A DNA stretch of 40,478 nucleotides from DATLYF01 sp035575095 (GTDB lineage Bacteria > Pseudomonadota > Gammaproteobacteria > Competibacterales > Competibacteraceae), in the NCBI GenBank assembly GCA_035575095.1, contig DATLYF010000140.1, positions 1-40,478 of the forward strand. Reading direction: 5' to 3'. The notes under the pieces were generated by a model. It saw nothing but the letters and a program-made list of their open reading frames with translations. It did not search any database and had not been told where the DNA came from. Below are positions 27,004-35,439 of this stretch, piece by piece; the first letter of the stretch is position 1, and every line of letters starts with the position of its first letter. The position numbers and the translations under genes were made by a program.

Positions 27004-27447
27004 ATGACGAGAGCACAGAGTGCGCTGCTATGCCGGCAGCCTATGCGGGGTTTTACTCTGATCGAACTGATGATAGCCGTGGCGGTGGTCGCCATACTGG
27101 CTGCCATCGCCTATCCCAGCTATCAAGAGCAAGTGCTCAAATCGCGGCGTGCCGAAGGCAAGGCGCTGATCATGAACATGGCCCAATCCCTGGAGCGCTG
27201 TTATACCCGTTTCAGTCGTTACGACGATCCCGGCTGCGCGATTGCAACGACACTGACAGGCGCGGGACAGGCTTCCGAAGGCGGTTGGTATCTGGCCACT
27301 GGCGTGATCAATCGGAATGACTTTACTCTTACCGCGGCTCCGCGGAAGGGACAGACCAAGGACAGCGCATGCGGCAGCCTGACCCTGACCCATAGCGGAA
27401 TACGTAATATCACCGGCAGCGGCAGTGCTAGCACCTGCTGGCAATGA
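27004..27447 (+). CDS. pilE: Type IV pilin PilE-like minor pilin, cluster 2
   Basis: 147 residues from ATG 27004 with AAGGAA upstream; a longer open frame starts inside pilY1 and is not used. The leader ends RQPMRG, followed by FTLIELMIAVAVVAILAAIAYPSYQEQVLKSRR. The first 35 mature residues are nearly the same as PilE of cluster 1, but the rest differs (LERCYTRFSRYDDPGC). C-terminal Cys residues at DSACGSLTL and STCWQ form the D-region. It ends the minor pilin set and overlaps the longer possible frame of the next gene. Confidence 0.9.
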   Translation: MTRAQSALLCRQPMRGFTLIELMIAVAVVAILAAIAYPSYQEQVLKSRRAEGKALIMNMAQSLERCYTRFSRYDDPGCAIATTLTGAGQASEGGWYLATGVINRNDFTLTAAPRKGQTKDSACGSLTLTHSGIRNITGSGSASTCWQ

Positions 27448-27494
27448 AGGCTCGCGCGGGATCGCTCGCGCAATCGATGAGAGGAGTAAAGGAA

Positions 27495-27947
27495 ATGGGA
27501 TACCGGCGTGCGCCTGCCGTCTTGCTCCTGGTCGCCATGACGACCCCCGTCATGGTATTGGGCCTGGAAGCTGGTCAATGGGAGTTTTCCGTGAAGCTGG
27601 AAACCCTGGGTGTGCCACAGGGATCAGATATGCCTTCGTTCGATTTCAGCCAGGTCTATACCGAATGTGTATCTGCGCAGGACATCGATCAGCTCAAGCC
27701 GCCTACCATCGCCCAGGATGGATTCATGGATTGCCGGGTATTGAATAGCCAACAATTGGGCAAGACCGTGGAGTGGGATCTTGCCTGTCGCACTCATTAT
27801 GGCGAGGCGAAAGCGAGTGCCCGTGTGACCGCTAGCGGAGACACGCAAACCGGAGAGATGTTGATGGCAGTGGAAGGCGACGGCGACAAGTCTGCGTTCA
27901 AGCTGAAGCAGACCTGGGCGGGGCGACGGCTCGGGAGCTGCCGCTGA
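27495..27947 (+). CDS. DUF3617 family periplasmic protein
   Basis: 150 residues from ATG 27495, preceded by GAGGAGTAAAGGAA; earlier starts at 27477 and 27444 are possible. A signal peptide (APAVLLLVAMTTPVMVLG) leads to the DUF3617 pattern: LEAGQWEFSVKLE, then Cys residues in TECVSAQ, MDCRVL, LACRTHY and a final GSC. The family is periplasmic, of unknown function, with two probable disulfides. It follows pilE by 47 bases and is probably the last gene of the second pilus operon. A link with pilus assembly rests on position only. Confidence 0.78.
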   Translation: MGYRRAPAVLLLVAMTTPVMVLGLEAGQWEFSVKLETLGVPQGSDMPSFDFSQVYTECVSAQDIDQLKPPTIAQDGFMDCRVLNSQQLGKTVEWDLACRTHYGEAKASARVTASGDTQTGEMLMAVEGDGDKSAFKLKQTWAGRRLGSCR

Positions 27948-27967
27948 CGCGCTTTCAGGAAAGCGCG
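27948..27967. terminator. Perfect hairpin between convergent genes
   Basis: CGCGCTTTC and GAAAGCGCG are exact complements with only AG between them, directly after the DUF3617 stop and 16 bases beyond the ispH stop. There is no clear T-run on either strand. It probably marks the shared 3' end of the pilus operon and ispH. Confidence 0.45.
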
Positions 27968-27983
27968 CTGCCAGCGGCCCGTT

Positions 27984-28922
27984 TCAGCGCAACTCCCGTG
28001 GCAGCGCGAACACCACATTCTCCTCCCGCCCGCGCATCTCCTCGACCTGGCCCGCCCCCAGTTCGCGCAGGCGTTCGATCACCTGCTTCACTAGGATCTC
28101 CGGGGCGGAAGCGCCGGCGGTGAGACCGATGCGGGTCTTGCCGGTGAGCCAGGCCGGATCGATGTCTTCGGGACCGTCGATCAGGTAGCCCGGCGTGCCT
28201 TCCTTCCCGGCCAGCTCGCGCAGCCGATTGGAGTTGGAGCTGTTGCGCGAGCCCACCACCAGGATCAGGTCGCAGCGACTAGCCAGCTCGCGCACCGCGT
28301 CCTGGCGGTTCTGGGTGGCGTAGCAGATATCGTCCTTGCGCGGTCCCTGGATGTTGGGGAAGCGCCGGCGCAGGGCCTCGATCACCCTGGCGGTGTCGTC
28401 CATCGACAGGGTGGTCTGGGTGACGTAGGCCAGGTCCAGGGGGTTGCGCACCTGCAGGCGCTCCACATCCTCCGGGGTTTCCACCAGGTACATGCGACCA
28501 CCATAGGCCTCGTCGTACTGGCCCATGGTGCCTTCTACCTCGGGATGACCGGCGTGGCCGATGAGAATGGCCTCGCGCCCGGCGCGGCTGTGCCGGGTCA
28601 CCTCCATGTGCACCTTGGTGACCAGCGGGCAGGTGGCGTCGAACACCTTGAGGTGGCGCGCCGCGGCCTGGCGGCGCACCGCCTGGGACACGCCGTGGGC
28701 GCTGAAGATCACCGTGGCGCCGTTCGGGACCTCGTCCAGCTCCTCCACGAAGATGGCGCCGCGGGCGCGCAGCCCTTCCACCACGAAGCGGTTGTGCACC
28801 ACTTCGTGGCGCACGTAGATGGGTGCGCCGAACAGCTCCAGAGCGCGTTCGACGATGCCGATGGCGCGGTCCACACCGGCGCAGAAGCCGCGCGGATTGG
28901 CCAGGTGGATCTGCATGGTCAT
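27984..28922 (-). CDS. ispH: 4-hydroxy-3-methylbut-2-enyl diphosphate reductase
   Basis: 312 residues, full length. The three iron-sulfur ligands are C14 (NPRGFCAGVDRA), C98 (DATCPLVTKVH) and C200 (DDICYATQNRQ). Active-site blocks EVVHN, SAHGVS, GHAGHPEVEGTMGQ and VVGSRNSSNSNRL are all present. It performs the last step of the non-mevalonate isoprenoid pathway, giving IPP and DMAPP, which feed IspB encoded elsewhere in this window. It follows lspA by 14 bases in the usual ribF-ileS-lspA-ispH order. The fkpB gene that often sits between lspA and ispH is missing here. Confidence 0.97.
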   Translation of the reverse strand: MTMQIHLANPRGFCAGVDRAIGIVERALELFGAPIYVRHEVVHNRFVVEGLRARGAIFVEELDEVPNGATVIFSAHGVSQAVRRQAAARHLKVFDATCPLVTKVHMEVTRHSRAGREAILIGHAGHPEVEGTMGQYDEAYGGRMYLVETPEDVERLQVRNPLDLAYVTQTTLSMDDTARVIEALRRRFPNIQGPRKDDICYATQNRQDAVRELASRCDLILVVGSRNSSNSNRLRELAGKEGTPGYLIDGPEDIDPAWLTGKTRIGLTAGASAPEILVKQVIERLRELGAGQVEEMRGREENVVFALPRELR

Positions 28923-28936
28923 GGGGACTACCTCGT

Positions 28937-29419
28937 TCAGGCGCTGTCGACCGGGGCGCGGCGGCCGCTGCGCAGGGTGTCCAGCAGCAGCATCACGGCG
29001 CCCACGGTGATGGCGGAATCGGCCAGGTTGAAGGCCGGCCAGTACCAGCGGTCGTAGTAGATCTGGATGAAGTCCACCACGTGGCCCAGCCGGGCACGGT
29101 CGATGAAATTGCCCAGCGCCCCGCCCAGGATCAAGGCCAGCGCCGCCGCCAGCCAGCCGTCGCCGGGCTTGAGCCGGGCGAGCCAGTAGACTAAGCCGGC
29201 GCTGACCGCCGCCGCCAGGATCAGAAAGAACCAGCGCTGCCAGCCGCCGGCCGCGGCCAGGAAGCTGAAGGCAGCTCCGGTGTTATAGGCCAGGAACCAG
29301 TTGAAGAAACCGTCGATCACCGGCACCGGCCGATGCAGCTGCAACTGGCTCTGGGCCAGCCACTTGCTGCCCTGGTCGAGGACTACGACCAGGGCGCTCA
29401 GCCACAACCAGCGCAGCAT
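28937..29419 (-). CDS. lspA: Lipoprotein signal peptidase (signal peptidase II)
   Basis: 160 residues from ATG 29419; the longer open frame overlaps ileS and is not supported. Four membrane helices surround the conserved blocks VLDQGSKW, NTGAAFSF, GNFIDRARLGHVVDFI and FNLADSAI, whose Asp residues form the aspartic protease active site. It removes signal peptides from prolipoproteins after lipid attachment in the inner membrane. Seven bases after ileS, so translated from the same transcript. Confidence 0.96.
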   Translation of the reverse strand: MLRWLWLSALVVVLDQGSKWLAQSQLQLHRPVPVIDGFFNWFLAYNTGAAFSFLAAAGGWQRWFFLILAAAVSAGLVYWLARLKPGDGWLAAALALILGGALGNFIDRARLGHVVDFIQIYYDRWYWPAFNLADSAITVGAVMLLLDTLRSGRRAPVDSA

Positions 29420-29426
29420 GGCCACC

Positions 29427-32270
29427 TCAGGCAAAGCGGCGCTGTTCGCCGCCGCCGACGATGTTCTCCACGCAGCGCCCGCAGATCTCGGGATGGCCCG
29501 CATGGCTGCCCACGTCCTCGCGATGATGCCAGCAGCGCACGCACTTGGGATAGGCGCTAGGGCCGACGACGATGCCGAGCGGCTGGCCGTCCAGTTCCGC
29601 CCGGCCGCCAACCCCGTTGGGTTGTGCCGTCAGCGGATGCACCCGGGCGTAGGAGGTGATCAGCACGAAGCGCAGCTCGTCCGGCAGTCGCGCCAGGTCC
29701 TGGTAGAGGACGCCGTCGCAATAGAGATCCACCTCAGCATCCAGGGATGAGCCGATGCCGCCGGCCACGCGCAGCTTTTCCAGCTCCTTGCTCACTGCTT
29801 CGCGCACGGCCAGGATGCGTGCCCAGAAATCGTTGCCGAAGGCGTCGTCGGCATCGAGCGGATAGAGGTCCTCGTACCAGGTCTCCAGGAATACCGAGGG
29901 GCCGCGGGAGCCCGGCATGTAGCGCCAGATCTCCTCGGCGGTGAAGCTCAGGATGGGCGCCAGCCAGCGCACCATGGCCTCCAGGATGTGGTACAGGGCG
30001 GTCTGCGCCGAGCGCCGCGCCAGGCTGTCGCGAGCCGCGGTGTACTGGCGGTCTTTGATGACATCGAGATAGAAGCTGCCCAGGTCCACCGAGCAGAAGT
30101 TGTGGATCTTCTGGTAGATGAGGTGGAATAGGTACTCGTCGTAGGCGACGGTGATCTCCTGTTGCAGGCGCCAGGCGCGATCCACCGCCCAGCGATCGAG
30201 GGGCAGCAGTTTCTCCCGCGGCACCCGGTCGCTGGCCGGATCAAAGCCGTTGAGATTGGCCAGCAGGAAGCGGCAGGTGTTACGCATGCGCCGATAGGAG
30301 TCGGCGGTACGCTTGAGGATCTCGTCGGAGACGCTCATCTCGCCGCGATAATCGGTGGCCGCCACCCACAAGCGCAGCACGTCGGCCCCCATCTGGCCGA
30401 TCACCTGCTGCGGAGCGACCACGTTGCCCAAGGACTTGGACATCTTGCGGCCCTGGGCATCGACGGTGAAGCCGTGGGTGAGCAGACCCTTGTAAGGGGC
30501 CACGCCGCGCATCGCCACCGAAGCCAGCAGCGACGACTGGAACCAGCCGCGGTGCTGGTCCGAGCCTTCCAGATAGAGGTTGGCGGGGAAATGCAGCTCC
30601 GGCCGGCTCTCCAGCACCGAGAAGTGGGTGGTGCCGGAATCGAACCACACGTCCAGGGTGTCGGTGACCTTGTCGTAGTCGGCTGCCTCAGCGCCTAGCA
30701 ACTCGGCCGGATCGAGATCGTACCAGGCATCGATGCCGCCTTGCTCGATGCGCTGCGCCGCTTGCTCCATCAGCGCCACGGTGTCGGGATGTAGCTTGCC
30801 GGTCTGCTTGTGCAGGAACAGGCAGATGGGCACGCCCCAGTAGCGCTGGCGGGAGATGCACCAGTCGGGGCGGTTGGCCACCATGCCCTCGATGCGCGCC
30901 TCGCCCCACGCAGGTGTGAAGCGCACCTTCTTGATCTCCTCCAGGGCCTGCTGGCGCAGCCCATTCTGCTCCATGCTGATGAACCACTGCGGCGTGGAGC
31001 GGAAGATGATCGGGGTTTTGTGGCGCCAGCAATGCGGGTAGCTGTGGCGGTAGCGCGCGGCGTGCAGCAGCGTGCCGTGGGCCTTCAAGAGTTCCATGAT
31101 CAGGTCGTCGGAGCAGCGCACGCTGTGACCGCCCACCAGCGGGGTATCGGGCAGGAAGCGCCCGTCGCCGCCCACCGGATTGTGCAGCGGCAGATCGTAG
31201 CGGCTGCCCATCACGTAGTCGTCCTGGCCGTGGGCCGGGGCGGTGTGGACGCAGCCGGTGCCGCTGTCGGTGGTAACGTGGTCGCCGAGGACGATGGGTA
31301 CTTCGCGCGCATAGAAGGGGTGGTGCAGCTTGAGCAGTTCCAGGTCAGCGCCGCTGCAATAAGCGAGCACCGGGGGATGAGGGATCTTCCAGCGCAGGGT
31401 GGCATCCTTGAGCAGGGCATCGGCCACCAGCAGCCGCTCCGGCCCCATCTCGCCATCGACCTGCACCAGTACGTAGTCCAGCCCCGGGTTGAGCGCCACG
31501 GCCTGGTTGGCCGGCAGAGTCCAGGGGGTGGTGGTCCAGATCACCACCGACACCGGGCCCTGGCCCTCACGGCCGTCGACGTGGCGGCAGCGCGCCAGCA
31601 GCGCCTCCGCGTCGACCACCCGGAAGCGCACATCCAGGGCTAGGGAATCCTTGTCCTCGTATTCGACCTCGGCCTCGGCCAGGGCCGAACCGCAGTCGAT
31701 GCACCAGTACACCGGTTTCTCGCCGCGGTTCAGATGGCCGTTGGCGATGATGCGCGCCAGCGCACGCACGATGTCGGCCTCGGTCTTGTAATTCATGGTG
31801 AGATAGGGGTGATCCCAATCCCCCAGCACGCCGAGGCGCTTGAAGTCGGCGCGCTGCTTTTCGATCTGCTGACTGGCGAACTTGCGGCACTCGGCGCGGA
31901 ACTCGCGGGCATCGAGCTTCTGCCCGACCTTGCCGACTTTCTTCTCCACGGCGTGCTCGATGGGCAGGCCATGGCAGTCCCAGCCGGGTACGTAGGGTGC
32001 GTCGAAGCCGGCCAGGGTGCGGGACTTGACGATGATGTCCTTGAGCACCTTGTTGACCACGTGACCGATGTGGATGTCGCCGTTGGCATAGGGCGGGCCG
32101 TCGTGCAACACGAACTTGGGCCGGCCGGCGAAGGCCTGCCGCTGCCGGCGGTAGAGGTCGATCTCCTGCCAGCGGGCGAGGATCTCCGGCTCCCGGGCCG
32201 GGAGATTGGCCTTCATCGGGAAATCGGTATGGGGAAGATTGAGAGTGTCCTTGTACTCAGCCACGGGCAA
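29427..32270 (-). CDS. ileS: Isoleucyl-tRNA synthetase
   Basis: 947 residues, normal for the bacterial type with a C-terminal zinc finger. HIGH lies at 67-70 (DIHIGH), KMSKS in GRKMSKSLGN near 600, and the editing domain between them contains GTGCVHTAPAHGQDD. The C-terminus has CVRCW and CGRCV, the zinc ligands. It charges tRNA-Ile with isoleucine in the cytoplasm. Lies between ribF and lspA in the classic order. The first ATG, 32270, agrees with the conserved VAEYKDTLNLP start. Confidence 0.98.
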   Translation of the reverse strand: MPVAEYKDTLNLPHTDFPMKANLPAREPEILARWQEIDLYRRQRQAFAGRPKFVLHDGPPYANGDIHIGHVVNKVLKDIIVKSRTLAGFDAPYVPGWDCHGLPIEHAVEKKVGKVGQKLDAREFRAECRKFASQQIEKQRADFKRLGVLGDWDHPYLTMNYKTEADIVRALARIIANGHLNRGEKPVYWCIDCGSALAEAEVEYEDKDSLALDVRFRVVDAEALLARCRHVDGREGQGPVSVVIWTTTPWTLPANQAVALNPGLDYVLVQVDGEMGPERLLVADALLKDATLRWKIPHPPVLAYCSGADLELLKLHHPFYAREVPIVLGDHVTTDSGTGCVHTAPAHGQDDYVMGSRYDLPLHNPVGGDGRFLPDTPLVGGHSVRCSDDLIMELLKAHGTLLHAARYRHSYPHCWRHKTPIIFRSTPQWFISMEQNGLRQQALEEIKKVRFTPAWGEARIEGMVANRPDWCISRQRYWGVPICLFLHKQTGKLHPDTVALMEQAAQRIEQGGIDAWYDLDPAELLGAEAADYDKVTDTLDVWFDSGTTHFSVLESRPELHFPANLYLEGSDQHRGWFQSSLLASVAMRGVAPYKGLLTHGFTVDAQGRKMSKSLGNVVAPQQVIGQMGADVLRLWVAATDYRGEMSVSDEILKRTADSYRRMRNTCRFLLANLNGFDPASDRVPREKLLPLDRWAVDRAWRLQQEITVAYDEYLFHLIYQKIHNFCSVDLGSFYLDVIKDRQYTAARDSLARRSAQTALYHILEAMVRWLAPILSFTAEEIWRYMPGSRGPSVFLETWYEDLYPLDADDAFGNDFWARILAVREAVSKELEKLRVAGGIGSSLDAEVDLYCDGVLYQDLARLPDELRFVLITSYARVHPLTAQPNGVGGRAELDGQPLGIVVGPSAYPKCVRCWHHREDVGSHAGHPEICGRCVENIVGGGEQRRFA

Positions 32271-32323
32271 CCTCGGGGCGCTGGGAAACGGGGAAGGGAA
32301 GGGACGTGAGCATGCCAGCGGAC

Positions 32324-33259
32324 CTACGAGGCCGTGGTGGCCAGCAGCCGGCGGGCCCGCTCGGCGTCGGCATGGAGTTGTTGGCGTAGCGCGTCCAGGG
32401 AGGGGAAGCGCTGCTCGGGGCGCAGGCGATGCAGGAAATCCACCCGCAGCGGGCGGCCATAGATGTCCCCCTGGAAGTCGAACAGGTGCACCTCCAGGCG
32501 GGTTTCGCGGCCATTGACCGTGGGCCGGCTGCCGATGTTGGCCATACCTGGTAAGGCCGCTGCATCGATCCCGGCGACCTGCACCGCGTAGACGCCGGAG
32601 AGTGGGCAGACCCGCCGGTGCAGGGGGACATTGGCGGTGGGAAAGCCGATGGTGCGGCCGAGCTGGTCGCCGCGCGCCACCCGGCCCTGGATGGCATAGG
32701 GCCGGCCCAGCAGGCGCGCAGCCAGGTCCAGGTCGCCGTCGGCCAGGGCCTGGCGCACTCGTGAGCTGCTGACGCGCTCGCCGTCGAGGCTGAAGGTGGT
32801 CTGACGCTGTACCTGGAAGCCCCAGCGCCGGCCCAGCGCGGCGAGCAGAGCAAAGTCGCCGCGGGCGCCGTGGCCGAAGCGGAAGTCGTCACCGACGATG
32901 ACGCAGCGCGCAGCCAGGCTGTCGACCAGCAGGCGGTGCACAAACTCCTCGGCCGACAGCGCCGCCAGGGCGGCATCGAAGCGCAGTACCAGTACCCGCT
33001 CCAGAGGCTGCGCCCGCAACAGCTCCAGCTTTTCGCGCAGCCGGGTGAGGCGCGCCGGAGCCGCATCGGCAGCGAAGAATTCCGCCGGGGTCGGCTCGAA
33101 GGTGATCAGCACCCGCGGCAGCCCGTGCTCGGCGCCGACCTGCGCCAGCTGTTCGATGATCGCCTGATGGCCCAGATGCAGGCCGTCGAAGGTGCCGATG
33201 GTGACCACGCATTCCCGGTGCCGGGGGCGCAGGTTGTGCTGCCCGCGAATCAGTTCCAT
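32324..33259 (-). CDS. ribF: Bifunctional riboflavin kinase / FAD synthetase
   Basis: 311 residues. The N-terminal FAD synthetase domain has GTFDGLHLGH at 22-31, LITFEP, the GDDFRFG block and SSSRVRQAL. The C-terminal riboflavin kinase domain begins near 185 with GRVARGDQLGRTIGFPTAN and contains NIGSRPTV, LEVHLFDF and DIYG. It makes FMN and FAD. First gene of the ribF-ileS-lspA-ispH transcript, with a promoter at 33303-33332. Confidence 0.97.
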   Translation of the reverse strand: MELIRGQHNLRPRHRECVVTIGTFDGLHLGHQAIIEQLAQVGAEHGLPRVLITFEPTPAEFFAADAAPARLTRLREKLELLRAQPLERVLVLRFDAALAALSAEEFVHRLLVDSLAARCVIVGDDFRFGHGARGDFALLAALGRRWGFQVQRQTTFSLDGERVSSSRVRQALADGDLDLAARLLGRPYAIQGRVARGDQLGRTIGFPTANVPLHRRVCPLSGVYAVQVAGIDAAALPGMANIGSRPTVNGRETRLEVHLFDFQGDIYGRPLRVDFLHRLRPEQRFPSLDALRQQLHADAERARRLLATTAS

Positions 33260-33302
33260 GCCGATTGGTTCGCCGAAGATTCAATGAACGATGAAGCAGG
33301 CC

Positions 33303-33332
33303 ATTATATTAAGGCCAGATCGGGTTTGACAG
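33303..33332 (-). promoter_or_regulatory. Promoter of ribF-ileS-lspA-ispH
   Basis: On the minus strand CTGTCA (33332-33327) and a consensus TATAAT (33308-33303) are 18 bases apart. Transcription would start near 33296, leaving a leader of about 37 bases. Confidence 0.55.
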
Positions 33333-33341
33333 CGTTCCGGA

Positions 33342-34877
33342 TCAGTGCTTTAGCAGTTCCCGCGGGCGCAGGCCGCAGAGCAGCAGAGTGACGGCGTAGG
33401 CCGCCATGCCGGCGAGGATCAGTCCGCCCAGGCGCAGGGCGCGCTCGGCGGCCCCGGCCTGCAGCCAGAGCTGCAGATCGCCCGCCCCCCACAGCAGCAC
33501 GCCGACCATGACCAGGTTGGCGGTCAGCAATTGCCAGGCGAAGCGGCGCCAGCCCGGAGCGGGCCGATAGGCGCCGTCGCGGCGCAGCCCCCGCAGCAAC
33601 AGGCCGGCGTTGACGCAGGCGGCCAGGCTGGTGGCCAGGGTCAGGCCGGCATGGGCCAGCGGCCATACCAGCAGCAGGTTGAAGCCGATGTTGGCGCAGA
33701 TGGCGATGATGCCGATCTTGACCGGTGTGCGGGTGTCCTGGCGGGCATAGAAGCCGGGTGCCAGCACCTTCACCAAGATGAAGCCGAGCAGCCCGATGGA
33801 GTAGGTGGCGAGACTCTTGCTGGTCATGACCACGTCGTAGGCGCCGAACTTGCCGTACTGGAATAGGGTGGCGAGCATCGGCCCGGCCAGCAGGGCCAGG
33901 GCCAGACTGGCCGGCAGGCCGATGAGCAGGGCCAGGCGCAGCGCCCAGTCCAGGGTGCGCGAGAAGGCCTCGGGGGAGGCGTCGGCGTGCTCCTTGGACA
34001 GGCTGGGCAGGATTACCGTGCCCAGCGCCACGCCGAGCAAGGCCTGGGGGAATTCCATAAGCCGGTCCGAGTAGCTGATCCAGGTGATGCTGCCCGCCGC
34101 CAGGAAGGAGGCCAGTTGGGTGTTGATGAGCAGGTTGATCTGCGCCACCGAGGTGCCGAACAGGGTCGGCACCATCAGCTTCAGTACCTTGCGCACGCCG
34201 TCGTGCCGCCAACCCCAACGGGGACGCGGCATCAGCCCCAGACGAGCGAGGAAGGGAAGCTGAAGGGCGACCTGGAGCACCCCGGCCACGGTCACGCTCC
34301 AGGCCACGGCCATGATGGGCATCTCCAGGCGCGGCGCGATCCAGAGCGTGGCGCTGATCATGCTGACATTGAGTAGCACCGGGGTGAAGGCCGGCGGACC
34401 GAAGCGGCCGCAGCTGTTGAGGATGCCGCCGGCGCAGGCAGTCAGGGAGACGAAAAACAAATAGGGGAAGGTGATGCGCAGCAGATCGCCGGTCAGGGCG
34501 AACTGTTCCGGGCGCTGGGCGAAGCCCGGCGTGAACGCCCACACCAGCAGCGGTGCGGCGAGCATGCCCAGGGCGCTGAGGAACAGCAGGATCATCCCCA
34601 GGGTACCGAACACCCGATCTACCAGTTCCTTGAGCTCCCGCGCGCTGCGGGTCTGGCGGTACTCGGCGAATACCGGGGTGAAGGCCTGGGAGAAGCCGCC
34701 CTCGGCGAACAGTCGGCGCAGGAAGTTGGGGATGCGGAAGGCGAACAGGAAGGCGTCGGTCACCGGGCCGGCGCCGAAGTAATGGGCAAAGACCATCTCC
34801 CGCAGCAGTCCCAGGACGCGGGAGAGCAGGGTCATGGCACTGACCACCAGGGTCGATTGGAACAGGGTCTTGCTCAT
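33342..34877 (-). CDS. murJ: Lipid II flippase MurJ
   Basis: 511 residues from ATG 34877 (MSKTLFQSTLVVSAMTLLSRVLG); an extra 22 upstream codons in frame are not supported. Many hydrophobic helices and the MviN-family blocks RDMVFAHYFGAG-like (REMVFAHYFGAG), FRIPNFLRRLFAEGGFSQAFTPVF and SYSDRLMEFPQALLGVALGT are present. It flips the peptidoglycan precursor lipid II across the inner membrane. Position next to rpsT and ribF is standard for gammaproteobacteria. Confidence 0.97.
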   Translation of the reverse strand: MSKTLFQSTLVVSAMTLLSRVLGLLREMVFAHYFGAGPVTDAFLFAFRIPNFLRRLFAEGGFSQAFTPVFAEYRQTRSARELKELVDRVFGTLGMILLFLSALGMLAAPLLVWAFTPGFAQRPEQFALTGDLLRITFPYLFFVSLTACAGGILNSCGRFGPPAFTPVLLNVSMISATLWIAPRLEMPIMAVAWSVTVAGVLQVALQLPFLARLGLMPRPRWGWRHDGVRKVLKLMVPTLFGTSVAQINLLINTQLASFLAAGSITWISYSDRLMEFPQALLGVALGTVILPSLSKEHADASPEAFSRTLDWALRLALLIGLPASLALALLAGPMLATLFQYGKFGAYDVVMTSKSLATYSIGLLGFILVKVLAPGFYARQDTRTPVKIGIIAICANIGFNLLLVWPLAHAGLTLATSLAACVNAGLLLRGLRRDGAYRPAPGWRRFAWQLLTANLVMVGVLLWGAGDLQLWLQAGAAERALRLGGLILAGMAAYAVTLLLCGLRPRELLKH

Positions 34878-34938
34878 CGGCGGGCAGTCGGGTCGGAGGG
34901 GCGGATGGGCCTCGTGCGGCGGTGCCGCGAAAGCGCGC

Positions 34939-34968
34939 ATCATAGCCGCAAGCGGCAGTCGCTGTCAT
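34939..34968 (-). promoter_or_regulatory. Promoter of murJ
   Basis: On the minus strand ATGACA (34968-34963) and TATGAT (34944-34939) are 18 bases apart, 61 bases before the murJ ATG. It is divergent from the rpsT promoter. Confidence 0.5.
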
Positions 34969-35009
34969 ACCAGGTCGACTGGCAGGAGCCCGGACCTCCC
35001 CGGCAGGGA

Positions 35010-35038
35010 TTGACATCGGCAGGGAAACGCCTGATATT
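35010..35038 (+). promoter_or_regulatory. Promoter of rpsT
   Basis: Consensus TTGACA (35010-35015), 17 bases, then GATATT (35033-35038). The start would be near 35045, giving a leader of about 65 bases before the TTG start codon. Confidence 0.6.
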
Positions 35039-35109
35039 AGTCGCCTTTTTTTAGAGGCCCCGTGCCCGCCGGCACGAGGGTACGAACCGGAACTGACAGG
35101 AGCACTACC

Positions 35110-35376
35110 TTGGCCAATACCGCCCAAGCCAAAAAGCGTGTCCGCCAGGCGGAGAAGCACCGCCAGCACAATGCCAGCCAGCGTTCCATGATGCGCACCT
35201 ATGTGAAGAAGGTGCTCAAGGCCATCGTCGCCGGCGACAAGACCGCCGCCGAAGCCGCCTACAAGGATGCTGTCGCCGTGCTCGACCGCAGCGCGCGTAA
35301 GGGCATGATCCACGCCAACAAGGCCGCCCGCCACAAGAGCCGCCTGAACGCCCGCATCAAGGCCCTGTCCGCCTGA
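35110..35376 (+). CDS. rpsT: Small ribosomal subunit protein S20, TTG start
   Basis: 88 residues from TTG 35110, so that the protein begins with the conserved (M)ANTAQAKKRVRQ. AGGAG lies at 35098-35102 with 7-base spacing. The basic helical sequence (RTYVKKVLKAI, HANKAARHKSRLNARIKAL) is typical of S20, which binds 16S rRNA. An ATG at 35062 in frame would add 16 residues not found in S20. E. coli rpsT also uses UUG, where the weak start takes part in autoregulation. A strong bidirectional terminator follows. Confidence 0.97.
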   Translation: MANTAQAKKRVRQAEKHRQHNASQRSMMRTYVKKVLKAIVAGDKTAAEAAYKDAVAVLDRSARKGMIHANKAARHKSRLNARIKALSA

Positions 35377-35401
35377 GCATCCGACCCGACAGCAGGATCG
35401 A

Positions 35402-35428
35402 AAAAAGCTGGCCCGAGGCCAGCTTTTT
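35402..35428. terminator. Bidirectional terminator between rpsT and proB
   Basis: AAAAAGCTGGCC and GGCCAGCTTTTT form a perfect 12-bp stem with a CGA loop. The A and T runs give a U-tail on both strands, so it ends rpsT (plus) and proB (minus). Confidence 0.9.
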
Positions 35429-35439
35429 GGTTTGCGGAG

